Shown: in pieces, positions 1-12,221 of the stretch
Numbering within the stretch: the first letter of the stretch is position 1
Layout of the letters: the number at the start of each line of letters is the position of its first letter
NCBI GenBank assembly: GCA_003971905.1
Contig: RSEE01000066.1
Coordinates: 186,001 to 250,000, forward strand
Reading direction: 5' to 3'
From: Moniliella sp. 'wahieum'
Taxonomy: Eukaryota > Basidiomycota > Moniliellomycetes > Moniliellales > Moniliellaceae
Length of the DNA stretch: 64,000 bases
Made by a program: the position numbers and the translations under genes
Notes under the pieces: model-generated
What the model saw: the letters and a program-made list of their open reading frames with translations, nothing else
The model's database searches: none
Told to the model about the DNA's origin: nothing

Positions 1-700
1 AAATCCCGGATCTTGCGCTTTTCCCCATTGGGAAGAGGCGAGTAGGGGATTGTAGGTCCATCCACTGCGGCCGGGAGTAGCTGGGGGACACGGCTTGGCC
101 GAGGCCTCCTCCTCCACCTTAGATAGACCACGAGCCTTCGACAGACACACAGGTCGGTGGTGCCCGGCCGGAGGAGATAATGGCAGAGGCAAAGCACAAG
201 AAGCAGAAGGGTTTTGCAATGCGAGGAATCGGCTGAGTTCACTAGTTGTGGGGTGCGTAGGACCATACCGCCCTCTGTGCACCGCTTGGCCCGGTCGGAG
301 GAGACGACACGGGGAGAGTATCGGGTCAGCACATTCGGGGGGCAGCACGCCCAGGGTATTGGTCGGATCTTCAGCAACAGCTTGCTGCAGGCGAGCCAGC
401 AGACGGTCAATGCTGAAGTGTCCGCGCCTCACCAAAGTCTCACTGGGGGGGGGGATGGGGTGTCGGACGGGGTGGATAGGGAGGAGGTTCGGTGGTCGGC
501 CAGGGAGCTCCCCAGGCTTGGCACAACATGCCCCCATGGGGAGGCTGGGTTGCCCCCAATGGCGAAGAGGGGGAGTCGGGGTCCAATTCAAGAGGGCAGG
601 GGCGAGGCGTCGTAGCCAAATTCGGGCGGGGTCCCGAACTGGAGGGTAGGATGCCCTGCTGCGACGAGGACCTGGTACGCTCCATTCTCTGCCAAAGGGT
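1..700 (-). CDS. possible coding region at left edge, unrecognised
   Basis: The minus strand carries several long open stretches here. One, around 290-430, reads like ordinary soluble protein, including LVRRGHFSIDRLLARLQQAV. Another, 440-685, is Pro/Ser-rich. The first 60 bases also stay open on this strand to the window edge. No single frame spans the region, in keeping with the lost bases seen in nearby genes. I recognise no family, and cannot tell whether this is the C-terminal part of the Ser/Pro-rich gene just upstream (816-1833) or a separate gene cut by the edge. Confidence 0.25.
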
Positions 701-815
701 CTGAGTCAGGAAGCGCGCGCTGTGCCGGCGCCGAGGAAGGACCAGTGTCGGGTCAGCGGATGTAGTGGAACGGATTGCATCTAGAGCAGGAGAAAAGCCA
801 GATTAGCATGCCAGA

Positions 816-1833
816 TCACAAAAGGTCCTCACTGTCATGAGGAACGCACCCTGAAGAATCTGGCGTGAAGAGCTTGGCGCTGTAACCCGGGCCGCACTGG
901 GCTGGATTGAAGGGGCTATGGGAAGTTCTGGTGAAAGGGGAGGGAGACGGAGGGCTGGCAGAGGATAGAGCTTGTCTTGTTCCCGTAGGGACAGACTGAG
1001 GGAGAGAAGGATCGCGGCCCATGGAACGAAAGGGTGCACACGCAGGCGAAGGGGCAGGAGTCGCAGGTGGTAAGGGTGGGGAGGAGAGCGGGGGCAGCGC
1101 GAGGGAGGGTGGAGAGGGGGGTGCAATCCGATTGAGCGCCGGCAAAGGAGATGGGCTCGGGGATGGGACGGGCAGGGCTTGCGAGCGTCGACTATTGGGC
1201 ACAGCAGTGGATTTGGGAGTCGCATTCAAACTTGGATTGGGTGTGTCCTGTCCCACATTGTGAGAAAGCTGGGCCCCAGGCGGGGGCTGGCCTGGTGGGC
1301 GCGGGGTGGTGAAAGGGCGGACGGAGCGGGCTGTTCAAGCGTGTCCCTCGATCTGGGCGGGAGGTCGAGAGAAGTGAGGGTGCGAGGGGACGGCAGCGGC
1401 GGGTGGAGAGGCGGGGAGGAGATGTCGACGTTGCCGTGGATGGTGCGTGGGGTGCCGATGCTCGCCACTCGTCCGAGCAGGGTGGAGGGAGTGGTGGGTG
1501 CGGATGCGGGGATGACGGCGGGCAAGATGTCGCTGGAGCGGCCAAAGCTGCGGACCGAGTAGCGCTGCTGCGGCTCGAGCGCGCCAGCGACGAGGGGTCG
1601 GGCACATGGGGCGGGGACGCGGGGTGCGGGGTGGAGGGGGCAACGGACCAAGGCGAGGGCGGGGCGGAGTAGACGATGTCAGGGTCGCGCCGGCGAGGGG
1701 GCGCAGTGGGGGTGCCGGCGCTGGCAGGCCGGTGCTTGCTGGCGGCGATGGGGCTGGCCGAGGAGGCGGTGCGGGCGGGGTGGGAGGGGCGGCGCTCGGG
1801 AAAGGCGGGGGGGCCTATCCGTTCGAGCGGCAT
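816..1833 (-). CDS. Ser/Pro-rich, probably disordered protein
   Basis: Three overlapping minus-strand frames (from 1833, 1651 and 1256) each hold long Ser/Pro/Ala-rich stretches. They hand over to one another in order, as expected for one protein interrupted by two base losses. The candidate start is the methionine of MPLERIGPPAFPERR at 1833, and the last frame stops at 816 after CVPHDSEDLL. Segments such as SVRSFGRSSDILPAVIPASA look like phosphorylatable linker rather than random translation. No domain is visible. Pro/Ser-rich frames also arise by chance in GC-rich DNA, so both existence and boundaries are uncertain. Confidence 0.35.
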
Positions 1834-2386
1834 GCCAGCACGACGGAGGAGGTGGGGGGGAGGAGGGGGGGAAAGGAGAAGAGGAGGACGAAAAGGGGGG
1901 AGGAGAGGAGGACGAAAAAGGAGGGGAAAACAGAGGATAGGGCGACGTGCTGGCCAGTTTCTGCCCCAGGCTTCGGGCTGCGGTGTGTGTGAACATGCAA
2001 TGTGCTTTGAAGTTGAGAATGGCTTGCGATCCGCGCAGAGGAATCTGAAGCTCTGAATCCGAGGCCGTCTGGGAAAAGTTCAGCCGAGGAGCGGCTGCTC
2101 CGCCTGAGCGACAGGCTCATCGACCCATCCGCCTCTTCGACACGCTCGTTGCCATCACCGGCCTCTGCGCTGCACCCAGGCCGGAGGGGCGAGGACGAGA
2201 GCGTGCGCGTGACTCGCGAAGGGGCTGGTCACCGTGACGAACTCAGTACCGATACTGACTAGGGGGTGCCTAAGTAGTGACACCTATCCAGGCTGTGTTC
2301 TGCTCTCCTCCCTTGTCCCCCAAGGCCTAAGGCTTAGGCCTAACCTCTTGCAGCGTCTGCACCAGGGCGGCCTGCCTGCCCTCGCC

Positions 2387-5275
2387 CTACCCAGCAGTCA
2401 CATACATCCACACCTCCCGCTCGCCCCATCCACATCCGCTCTCCACTACGCCTGCACATCGCATTTGCATCGGACCATACAGCACCCAACCGCCCCCCAA
2501 AGTACCCCTCCAGCCCTTGGGCTCCATCGGCGTCGGCGTGGCCAAGTCGCCCGAGTCGGCGCGCATATGCCCCCCGCGCAAAGTCCGTCTGGATCGGCGG
2601 CACACCCAGGTTCTGCCTCGCCCCCCCGCCGGCGCTGGTATCATACCCGGCTCGCGGCTGTTGGCCACCGACTCTCCCACCCGCGAAACAATGTCGCGCG
2701 CGCCCACTTGCAAGTTGGCAAACAACGAGTTGGCCGCGTGTCCCAGCCCCGTACCCACCAGCCCGGCCAAGCCAACCCGATGCTTGCGCTAGCTTCATGG
2801 CTCGGTGCACAGGCGTCGGCCCCGACTCGGCCGGCACATCCGCCAACGCCTCCGCAGCCACCTTGCGCTTAGCGCTGTCCATCACCGCGGTCACATCCGC
2901 TTTCTCCAGGTCGTCACGCGCACGGAGGATATATGCTCGACAAAGGCGAGTTGGGGCCCGTTGGTTTTAGCAAACGTCCAATAGGACAAGAACGCCATGG
3001 TCGAAGACGAGGTGATCAGGCCGAGGCTGTGAGAAGAAAGAGAGAGAGAGGCAAGCAGGTCAGTACCAGGCACTTCTTCAAAAATATAGGAAAGACTAGA
3101 TCAGACGTACACTTGATGCATCACCTCCAGCTTCTCGTTCATCTCCTCTTCCCTCCCATACCCGAAAACAGTGTGCTGACTTCTTCGATATCGCGCCGCA
3201 TTGCATCCGCAGCAGCGGGCATCCGCAGCTTGCTGGTTTTGTAGAGAGCGGCAAAGTAGGTGACCAAGAACGGTCCAAAATGTCGTCTTGCAGCACTTCG
3301 AACAGGTTGGGTTCAAGTGAGCCACATAATCGTTGCTGTAATCCCGGAACGTCTCGACAATCTGCGCCATTAGACCTCCGTATACCAGGTGGGGAAGACA
3401 AAGAGCTCCTTTACAGCTGGGCGCAGATCCGCGAACATGAGCTCAACCAGGACTTGGGTGCAGCGCTTGGACACATCCAAGAAGCCATTTAGCACATTGT
3501 CGGTTGCTTCCCGGATCGGCCCACGATAGCGAGGGATCCACCTGGGGCACCATCCGCTCTTGCAGCGCCTCGTGTACTCGGCGGATTTGAGGTGATCATT
3601 GGCAATAGCGATAATGTACTCCACCAAGCCCCCGACCACAAGCTCAGGCTGCTTAGCGTCGCCTGCTTGTGGTATTCCTGCTCCAGAAGCCGCAACCAGG
3701 TGGTCTGGCAATTGATCATGGCCGTGCATGCATGCTCAATTGCGCGGGTCAAGATCGATCCTTTCCTGACTCGGCGGCCAGATCCATTTGCTGATTGACC
3801 ATCTGGAAGAGAATGACAGCGCCTTGCATCCCGTACTGGCCTTCCGAATCTTCCTCTGGTGGCTCCTCGCGCGAGACAAAGACACCAGCCTCATCCGACA
3901 TGAGGTTGGCAGTCCACTCGTCAATCTTGCGCACGATCAGTTTGAGATAATCGTCAATCATCTCGTCCTCCCTTCCTCCCAAGAGAGAGGGCTGCAGCCA
4001 GGCTGCTTCAACCCCCACATCGCCCAGCATTGTCTGTTCGTACTGCTTAGAGAACTGGTAGAGCGTCAACAGCGCCGATGCCTCCGGTTCGGTCGAGAGA
4101 ATGCGCTCATCCAACATCTGTCCCAGTTGACGGTGGTAAAGCTTACAGTACCACTCGAAGATGTTGTAGTCGGGCGGGAAGAGGCTGGTCATGTCCGACT
4201 TGACAAACAGCAGGTCTTCAAACAACCATCCCATGTGCTCCAGCAAGCCCATCCGGTCCCCCGAGTCGGCGCCATACGTCATCCACAGCTCATCGAACAG
4301 TTTCTTGGTTTCGGCCTCAATCGCGTCCAGCGCTTTGTGGCGGTAAAGTTTGATGCGGCGCGCGCAATTGGCGAGGCGGGGTCAAACCGACTTGCCCTTC
4401 CAAATGGGCCCGCTTGGCCAGTCGGATCGCTGCCGTCTTCTCATCGTCGCGACCCTCCTTCTCTATCACCTTGAATGTCTTGACCACAACCGACAACCGA
4501 CCCTCGCGAGTTAGATCCATCGATCGTGCCGCAAGTCTCATCAGATACGCATCAACTCTTGGCCTAGTCGTCCAGCTCATAAAACACGCCCTCCAATCGC
4601 GCCCGCGAAGAGGCCCGCATGTTCTTCTCACACGAACCAGGTGGTCGCCTTGAAGGATTGGAGCTGAGAGAGATGGTAATGGAGAGGGATGAGTTGCTTG
4701 GCGGGTCCCATGTGGGCAAGATCATCCTGAGCCTCGGCCAAGAGCGCCTGCAGTTGCCGCACCTGCTCTGGGAGCGCAGTCAGCTTGTCCAGCACGGCGG
4801 CCGTCTGGACAAAGTTGCGGTGCACCTGGGACACCTCGGCAATCAACTTGAATGACTCGTGCTCTTTGGCCGGCTGCTTTCCGACGGGTGGTCTGACATG
4901 CCGTCGATCTGGACAAAGGCCTCGCGGATGAGCGCAGTGTCTTGGCGGGTGCCCTGGAGCTTAATCAGTCCTTCGCGCGTCGCCTCCAGTTTCCTTGGCA
5001 CCGCTTTTGAGCTTGGCTTCGAGCATAGCCTGCTCTTTCTCCAGCTTGCGCCGCACAGCGATTTTGGCCAGGTCATCAGGCGATTTGAGATGCTCGGAAG
5101 CAAAGGAGCTTACCGCGCCGCCGGGCAGCGGCAGCGGGCCATTGCTAGTGCCTTTGCCATTGGCCTCGCGGGCGGGCAGCCGGTCGGGCTGGACCCCGGC
5201 CGCAGCGGCAGCGGCCTTGACGCGCTGGCGCGATGGCAATGGGGGGGCTCGTGGTGGCGGCTGGAATTCGCTCAT
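2387..5275 (-). CDS. SEC6: exocyst complex subunit SEC6 (EXOC3)
   Basis: SEC6 is a rod-like subunit of the exocyst, which tethers secretory vesicles to the plasma membrane at sites of polarised growth. I start it at MSEFQPPPRAPPLP (5275). The N-terminal coiled coil follows (KLEKEQAMLEAKLKSGAK). Then come SVVVKTFKVIEKEGRDDEKT, GWLFEDLLFVKSDMTSLFPP with YNIFEWYCKLYHRQL, and the hallmark EEPPEEDSEGQYGMQGAVIL followed by FQMVNQQMDLAAESG (about 3750-3880). The C-terminal part has VETFRDYSNDYVAHLNPT and FLSYWTFAKTNGPQLAFVEH, both typical of Sec6. The length of about 850 codons fits the family. The frame changes at least six times, mostly without intron borders. The stop is uncertain: 2387 is the end of the last frame with convincing residues (LGHAANSLFANLQVGARDIV). 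Confidence 0.9.
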
Positions 5276-5819
5276 GGCGGGCAGACGACCAAGTGGGGGT
5301 GGTGCGATGAAGGCGCTGGGCCCAAGCATGCCGCTGCCCTCGCCGCCTCCGCCCTCGGCCTCGACGCCCCACCCCACACGTCACGCGGGAAATGTTCAAT
5401 TTTGCTCTGCTCTGAAAGATTGCGCATCGAGCAATCAATCCCCACGGCCAGTTAGATGATCTTTTCTGCCATGCGATGCACCGCCATCGGGTTATCGACG
5501 CTGCCTACACCGAAGCGGGGAATGACGATCCTTGCCTACGATCCCACCCTCTTTGCCCACGGATCCGAGCATCTATTTTTCAAAACGTGGTTGGGCAGGA
5601 AACACGGCGCACATCTCCATATTTGAGAGTTCTCTTACGCTTATATCTCTTCCTTTTTTCAGCGAGGTGGGAAGAGGCCGAGGTAGCAAAACAAACAAGG
5701 ATCGTTGGCACACGGAGGGAGATGCATTATGCAGACACAAAAGCGGAGGAGGGTATAGCGTCATAGTAATGCGCAAACAAAGGATGCGAGATTAGGATGC
5801 GGAGTAGTATAGGCCTCTT

Positions 5820-8745
5820 CTAATAGTGCTTCTCGTCGAAAAAGGGCGACATAAACAAAGATTCACGCGACTTGGTGGGAAGCTGGGAGCATGCCCAGGC
5901 CCCATTGGTCCGGAGCAGGCACATGTTCTGCATGGCGTATTTACCTTTGCGCCCACTGTCCAGCTGCTTACCCGACATGACCACCTCAAACGCTTCCCGT
6001 GCCTTCTCCACCTCACCCGCGCGGAATACAACCGCCCGAGCTCATAGTAGGAAAAGTAGGCCAGGTAATGGTCTTGCGACAGTTGGCGTGCATGCGAGAT
6101 CACCACCTTAAGACTCTCCTCCGCTGCTTGGTTGGCCTTGGCACGGAGAGGGGCGGATACAGGGGGCTCGCTGGCATGCTCCTCAGGGTAGGCCAGGTGC
6201 TTCTGCACGGTGGCATGAAGAAAGTGGGCCAGGCACAGGTCGTCCAGTAGGCCTCCGGGCCCGCCGGATACGCATCGGGGCCTGGTGCGGCTTGGAGTTT
6301 GCGCAACGCAGCTTGTACCTGAGGGAGATGGGCTTGAAGCAGCGCGGAACCCGGGGCATGGGAGATGCAGTGGTACACGTAGCTAAACTCGAGGGCTGGA
6401 AGCACCAAGTAGCCCTGGCTCTTGAGCTTGGCAGCCTTCTTCTGGACAAACTTTTCCAAGGGGATCGACTTGCCTGCAATTCGTTGCATGTGCTTTGGCG
6501 CCTCGGCCATCAGTTCCAGGGCATGAGACTGAGCCGCCCCGGGCTCAGCATCCGCACCCACAAACACCGACGGTTCCCCCTTTTCACCCCATTGCTTCGA
6601 TGCTTTGTAGGGGAGACACCCTGGCCCGGGCGATGAGCAAGTGCTGATACATGGTGGCGCCCATGCCCCACATGTAGACTGCTTTGGACCAATTGGATTC
6701 AGCTAGCAGCGTCTTGTAGCATCCCGCGGCCCCAGCCCAGTCTCCTAGGCTCATACTGCACAAGGCCATGTCCCAAATGCAGATGTGGCGGATCTGACGG
6801 TACTCCGATTGGACGTCGCGGGCGCGAGCGAATTGGGTGATGGCAGTCTCGGGCTCGACTTGGGTACTGTGTAGACGACCTGAAAAGTAGAGGATAAAGA
6901 CACCCTTGGGGTAGCGCTTGAGATGGTAGTTAAGAATGTGGCTTGCCGTGTCACGTCCACGCCTTGGACCGGCATAAACGTCGCAATGACCAAGTGGTAC
7001 AGCAAAATGCTCATGTCCACCAACGGACGCCGGATGCCCTCCTTTTCCAGCGGAACAGCGGGGGTGGCTACGCCCTTGCTCCAGCCACCGGGCTCCATGA
7101 GGATGCGCAACCCTTCTGAACAAGAGCCAGTGTAGCCAAAGCAGGTCATCAGAGTCAAGACCTTACTGGGAAGGAGGCCGAGACACATATTGATCAAGCC
7201 CGTTCCGAGTGCAACCCCGACCGAAGTCCTCGTCAATCTCAGTTTGAACCGAGGTGTTGCCCTTGGCCACTTCCTCGTCCACCCAGGCAAGGTATTTGGC
7301 CAAAGAACGGTAGATACCGTAAGCGTTCCGCATACTCAGGGCCTCTGACACAAACCCCAGGACATCCCAGAAGCAAGGATGCCCATGACAGCTTTGACAA
7401 AGGTGCTTTCAGCATAAACCAACTCCGCATGGCGTTGGACCATCGTCATGCTGTGCATGCTTGCCGGTGACATGCCTGATCCGCGCACGAACCGACCTAG
7501 GCTGGATAGTGCTGGAAGGTTTACGAAGGAGCGAGGCGATATGCATCGCGTCTTTCGAGAGTGACGAAGCGGCAAGGAGATCGTCGTGATCGAAGGTCTG
7601 AGCAAAGACAAAAGGGAGCCTTTGTTAATTCTGACAAAACATCCACCCTTAGCCTTAGGGCAGAGAACTCACCATAAATGCCTTAAAAACTTGGATCAGG
7701 GCCGCGCCCAGAGCATAGTATAGACGGGAATCCTTGGTTTCATCAGTTCCTCGGCAGCGAGCATGTCCGAGTTGAGGAACTTGTGCACCGCCAATCTGGC
7801 CACTTCCACATCTTGCCGCAGTTCGGCGTCGGACTGTGTCACATCCTGCGTACTCAATCTCGCCGTCGCTGCTGCCTTGGCAGCCACATACTTCATGTGC
7901 AACTTGGCGTCTGGCTTGTCCGAAGCGGTCGATGTGATCTGTGGAAACTGAGGGTTGTACAGCACTCGTGTTGTTTTTGGTGCCCGAGCTTGCGGTTGTC
8001 AATGCATGGTCACGGCCTCTCGCGCCAGATGGATGGCCCGTGAGCGAGCCAGGAGCGGATGAAGCAAGGGGCTGCTCTGTGGATCAGATACAGAGACCTC
8101 GCTTTGGGCATCTTGAAAGTCATCGCTGCTCTCGTTCTCCGAGTCATAGCCCGGGTCCGAAAGGGCAGGTGCACGTAACGGCCCCGTGGGGGAGGGCGGA
8201 GAGCGAATCAGGCGCTGGGGATAGGTCGTGTCGGCGCAACCTTGTGGTTCTGTAGCTTTGTGCCGGCAACGTCGACCAGGGCTGGGAAAAGCGCGGAGGG
8301 GGGGAAGCTGGCTCGATCCAGGCATCGGGGAGCGTCCGAGCTGAGTGAGAGTCGGTGGTGCTGTCGTGGCGAGGACGCTGATGGACTGGTGTGGGGGGCG
8401 GGAGCGCCGGATGCGGCGGCCGGACAACGACCGGCTGGTCGAGTCGATGATGGCGCGGGCATCACATGCGCGTAAAATCGGGTGCGCTTCCGCGGCGAGC
8501 ATCGGAGCCAAGGGTGGGTGCGGTGGGGGTGGCGCTGCGCAGGGATTGCAGCAGACCGCCCACCCGGCTGCCACGGCGCGGCGCATCGGGAGCGTAGGGC
8601 TGAGGGGGGTCGTTGAGGGCGTCATCGCTACTGAGGCCGAGGTCGGTTGTGGATGTGAGGGTGGCGCTGGGGCCGGTGCGCTTGAGCGAGAGGAGAGCGG
8701 AGCTAGAGACTCGCGGCGACGGCGTGGAGCAGCCAAGACGGGCAT
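5820..8745 (-). CDS. IML2: IML2/TTC39 family TPR protein
   Basis: This belongs to the fungal IML2 family, whose yeast member is a TPR-like protein linked to inclusion-body and lipid-droplet clearance. The N-terminal 250 residues are Ser/Pro-rich and disordered with an acidic patch (YDSENESSDDFQDAQSE). The conserved domain begins with FLNSDMLAAEELMKPRIP, and YYALGAALIQVFKAFM is joined across a 75-bp intron (7598-7672, GTGAGT...CAG) to TFDHDDLLAASSLSKDAM. The signatures LINMCLGLLPSKVLTLMTCF and GVFILYFSGRL are diagnostic. A helical-repeat C-terminus ends at SLFMSPFFDEKHY, stop at 5820. Several frame changes occur; one near 6955 is restored by one G in a GG run. The start at 8745 is the farthest in-frame methionine and may be too early. 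Confidence 0.85.
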
Positions 8746-10002
8746 GGTACGCGGGGCAGGAATGGGGGTAGAGGGGACGGTGGGGACGGTGGTGGCGGGA
8801 GGGCTGACAGCGGCCCAGGGAGAAGATGGCTGCGGGGGGGCTGGCTGCTTACGCGAGCGGCGCGGGGTTAGCGCTTAGCGCAGGTGTCGTATCGCAAACA
8901 CACACCTCGTGCCGGCGCAACAACGCGTACGGGGTTAGGCCGATGGTCGGTGATCGATTCTCGGTGATCGATTGCCGCTCTGTCTCCAAGATCGATGCGA
9001 GCGGTTAGTCATCGATCATCGCATCCCTCCGTATCCGCGTCCCACCGCTGGGAGCGCAGCCCCACAAAAGCCCCACCAGACACTGGCTGGTGCCCGGGGG
9101 GTTCCCCGCAGTCTACGTCACGGCTGTCACCGGTCACCCATCCCTCCCGCCATTCGCCTCGATGCAATCGGAGTAAAGCGTAACGTAACCTGACGTAACC
9201 GCGTACCCCGACCTAGTAATCCCGTGGATACGAACATGAGCGTGGCAGACAATCTGTGAGCGATGAAAGTTCAAGTTGGACGCTGAGCAACCCCCATCTC
9301 CAATCATTAATCAGACTCTTTTCAGTACGGTTCCCCCAGCTCTCAACCATATAAAAAACTGGTTGGCAGTCTTGGTCTTTAGAGTGCTCGCATATGGTCC
9401 TGGACGGGGGACAGACGGCTATTGAGAGCGTTCGTATGGTGGTAGCCTCCTCGTCACATTCCGCGTGCTCTCCACTAGTCGAAACCAGCTCCTTTTTTGT
9501 CCGGAGGCGTCGCACAGCTCTCAGCAGCCACGCCCACTGTATGGCCAATTCACCTCCCACTCGTTTGCCAGCACAGGAGAGGGTCATTGGTCATTGTTTT
9601 GGTCGGCCCGACGCAGGTGCATCGAATAGCCAATCTGGGACAACAGGGGACTACTCTTGTACCCAATGAGCCGCGGTGGGTTGTGGATAGAAGCAGGAGA
9701 CAAAAAAAGGTATGCATCAAGGGCCCATGAGAATAGAGAGCGAGAACAAAGAGCAACAGCAATATGCGGAACAAAGTACAAAGGAGAGAAGGGGGACGTG
9801 AGGCGGGCAGCTGGACAAGCCGCGGTACGCTAGAACGACAGAACAAAAGGCAAGGAGAGTGCAAGTTGGCCGCCAGGTCCACCCGATCCGGTCCCTAAGC
9901 CCCAGAGGGGGCGGCGTAGAAGGAAGGAGATGGGTGCAATGGAAGAAAAGACAAACGACAGAGACCGGGCCGTGATGAGAAGCAAGATGGGGTGGGCTCG
10001 AC
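8746..10002. other. intergenic, no supported gene
   Basis: This 1.26-kb stretch lies between the IML2 start and the stop of the WW gene, so it should contain the IML2 promoter and the 3' region of the upstream gene. It includes GATCGATT words near 8950-9005. The open frames at 9213-9587 and 9550-9882 have no recognisable motif and no splice-linked partners, and I do not call them. Confidence 0.5.
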
Positions 10003-11062
10003 TTATACCAACAACGCCCCGAGCACCAGACCACCCACCACACCCGTCACAATTGGCAACGCTGCTCGTTGCTGCTGGAATTCCCGGCCGGGAGGCAAGC
10101 CGGTCGTCAAAGTTGGGTGCGGATGCACTTGAGCTGTGGGTCGACGAGCAGCGTGGCACATGGATCCTGCATCGGCACGTCGCCTCCAATCGCCGGTCGG
10201 GGCGGAAGCACGACCATCCCGCCCATCAATGTCTTTGTACGAACTGCGCCACGCCCGTTTCGCGACTGATGGTGAATGCGCGGGCGAGGCGAGCATGGGC
10301 ATCGGCAAAGACATCGCTGCGCTTTTTCTTGGCTTGTCTCCGCTCTTGCCGCTCGGCATGCGTGCTCTTGGTCATGCCGTCTTTCAGGCGTCGTCCCATC
10401 TTCTTGAACCCCCTACGGACTTTCCATCGACCAACGACACAGGCGGGTCGGGTTCGGAGTTGCGCCTGCGCCTGTAACACCCGCTCGGGGGAGCCGAAGC
10501 TCGACGCCCACGCCCAGTTGGCGTAGGCGGAAGAGCTTGTTCTCCCACTCCACACACGCCCGTTCCGGGGCAGAAAGTGAGGCCAAGTACCGCTCCTCAA
10601 ACAGCGGGTGGTTCCACGTACTTTGCCCGGCTCCCTTGTTGGCTTGGGTATCGACGTAGTACCACCTCGAATGGTCAGGCGAGAATTCGGCGACCCAGCC
10701 CGGCGGCAAGGGACGCTCTTGGCCCAGAGAAGAATCCAACACGGGCACGGAGCTGCCGGCGGGTCGAGGTCGGGCCGTGATGGTGTGCGCGCGAGTGGGG
10801 CCGGCGCTGGGCTGGGAGGGAGGAGGGTCCGGCGTGGGATAAGGGTCGGCGCGGACGCGGGGCGGCTACCGAGTCGCCATAGGAAGGGGGCGCCTCGTCC
10901 CGGCGGGAGGTGGTGCTAGGGGGGGGGGAGGTCAGGTGGGGCGGCGGACCGCCGGGGGCATCGAGCGGTGGCGGGCGTTCGTCGGCGGGGGGGAGGCGGA
11001 GGCGGAGGCGGAGCAGAGGTGGGGGCAAGGAGCGGCGGAGGCGGAGCAAGGGACAGGGCCAT
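10003..11062 (-). CDS. WW-domain protein with C-terminal membrane tail (WWM1-like)
   Basis: A proline-rich N-terminus (MALSLAPPPPLLAP, start 11062) contains a PY-type PPSY motif in DEAPPSYGDSV. It is followed by one WW domain, LPPGWVAEFSPDHSRWYYVD with ...GAGQSTWNHPLF, which has both signature tryptophans and the central WYY. A basic coiled segment (RRGFKKMGRRLKDGMTKSTH) comes next. The protein ends in LPIVTGVVGGLVLGALLV and a stop at 10003, a single hydrophobic Gly-rich segment at the very C-terminus. Yeast Wwm1 has the same order: WW domain then Gly-rich tail. WW domains bind PPxY peptides, so the PPSY could act in cis or in a dimer. Two or three frame changes interrupt the reading. The gene is divergent from uL29. 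Confidence 0.75.
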
Positions 11063-11576
11063 GGTGGTGGTGGGAGGGGCGAGAGGCAATGCGACGGGTG
11101 ACGGGTGAAGGGGAAGGGAAAGGGTAGCGCTGCGAGCAGGGGGAGGCGGGTGGGACGTTGGGGCGACGACAGATGCTCGCTCGCGGAGAGCAGTGGAGGG
11201 ACAGGCGAGGCACGCGCCCGCAGTGGCAGCGTTGAAGTTCAACGTTCAACGCGAGCGGATAGGATGGTCGGTGTGGCTGGCGTGTGGCTGGCAGTGGTGG
11301 CCTGCGGTGGCCGGTCTGGCGCGTGGCCTGTCTGGCCTGCACCACTCGCACCGAGACGCACGTGCTCAGTTTGCAGTACTGGTAGGGTACGCCTTGGCCC
11401 GAACAGTGCCTGCTGCGCCTCAGCGCACACCTGCCCCCATCATGCATCTGCACTGCATCACCCACCCGCCCACGTGGAGCCCAGCCGCATCCGCCTCTGA
11501 GCCGCGCCGCACCCCCTGCGCTGCCATCAGCCACCGCGATTTGAACATTGCACATCCTTGCACCGCCCGACGAAAT

Positions 11577-11584
11577 AACCCTAA
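11577..11584 (+). promoter_or_regulatory. telobox AACCCTAA upstream of uL29
   Basis: A perfect AACCCTAA lies 187 bp before the uL29 start codon. Teloboxes are known ribosomal-protein promoter elements in several fungal lineages. The eL29 gene in this window has the same octamer at nearly the same distance. Confidence 0.6.
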
Positions 11585-11665
11585 TCCCACTCCAGTCAAA
11601 TCAGCTCAAATGTGCCGCAGCGGGAGCACGCCGCCAGTCGGGGTGCGCGAGGGTTCGGTTGCTGT

Positions 11666-11672
11666 AACCCTA
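11666..11672 (+). promoter_or_regulatory. second telobox core AACCCTA upstream of uL29
   Basis: A seven-base match to the telobox core lies about 100 bp before the start codon, on the same strand as the first. The pairing mirrors that upstream of eL29. Confidence 0.45.
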
Positions 11673-11770
11673 CCCGCCCTCCGCCTGGCGCTGCTGCTTG
11701 GACCCAGGCCTGTCCGCCGCGCCGACGCTGGCCGGCTCATCTCCTCACCAGCACAAGCAAGCAAGTCGAG

Positions 11771-12221
11771 ATGGTACGTGTGTTGGCCTTGCATCTTGCC
11801 GTTGTCCGCCGCGGCTACTGACCCCTCGCGTCTGCTTTTTGCTGCGTCCCGCCAGGCCAAGATCACAGCAAAAGAGCTTCAGGCCAAGTCCAAGGCCGAG
11901 CTGACGACGCAGCTGGAGGAGCTCAAGGCGAACTGCTTTCGCTCCGGGTTGCCAAGGTCGCCGGCGGCTCCTCCTCGCGCATCGCCAGATCAACAGCACG
12001 CGCAAGGACATCGCGCGTTGCACACGGTCATGCACGCCAAGCAGCGCGCCAACTTGCGCGAGTACTACAAGAACGCCAAGTACCTCCCGCTTGACCTGCG
12101 CGCCAAGAAGACGCGCGCCCTGCGCCGTGCCCTGGCCCCCGAGGAGAAGAAGGCGACGACGGTGCGGGCGCAGAAGAAGGCGCATGGCTACCGCAAGGTG
12201 ACCTACGTTCTCAAGGCCTAA
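11771..12221 (+). CDS. RPL35: 60S ribosomal protein uL29 (L35)
   Basis: uL29 sits at the exit of the large-subunit peptide tunnel. Exon 1 is the ATG alone (11771-11773). An 82-bp intron (11774-11855, GTACGT...GCCAG) leads to exon 2, giving M-AKITAKELQAKSKAELTTQ and LEELK, a clear match to eukaryotic L35. The C-terminus HAKQRANLREYYKNAKYLPL, DLRAKKTRALRRAL and YRKVTYVLKA is equally clear, stop 12219-12221. Between them three single-base losses shift the frame. The intervening frames read ELLSLRVAKVAGGSSSRIAR and INSTRKDIAR, the expected core. Three lesions in about 100 bp of an essential gene with intact ends argue for sequence error. The intron is also open in frame, which makes a false longer protein from 11193. 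Confidence 0.93.

Noticed and set aside
9213-9587. 124-codon minus-strand open frame between IML2 and the WW gene
   Set aside because: No motif, no linked exon, and ordinary length for chance in GC-rich DNA.
11930-12030. uL29 as a decayed pseudogene
   Set aside because: Both ends, splice sites and promoter teloboxes are intact, and the same one-base losses affect other essential genes, so sequence error is more likely.
11193-12221. A 342-codon plus-strand protein covering uL29
   Set aside because: It arises by reading through the uL29 intron and upstream leader. The conserved start is the ATG-only exon at 11771.
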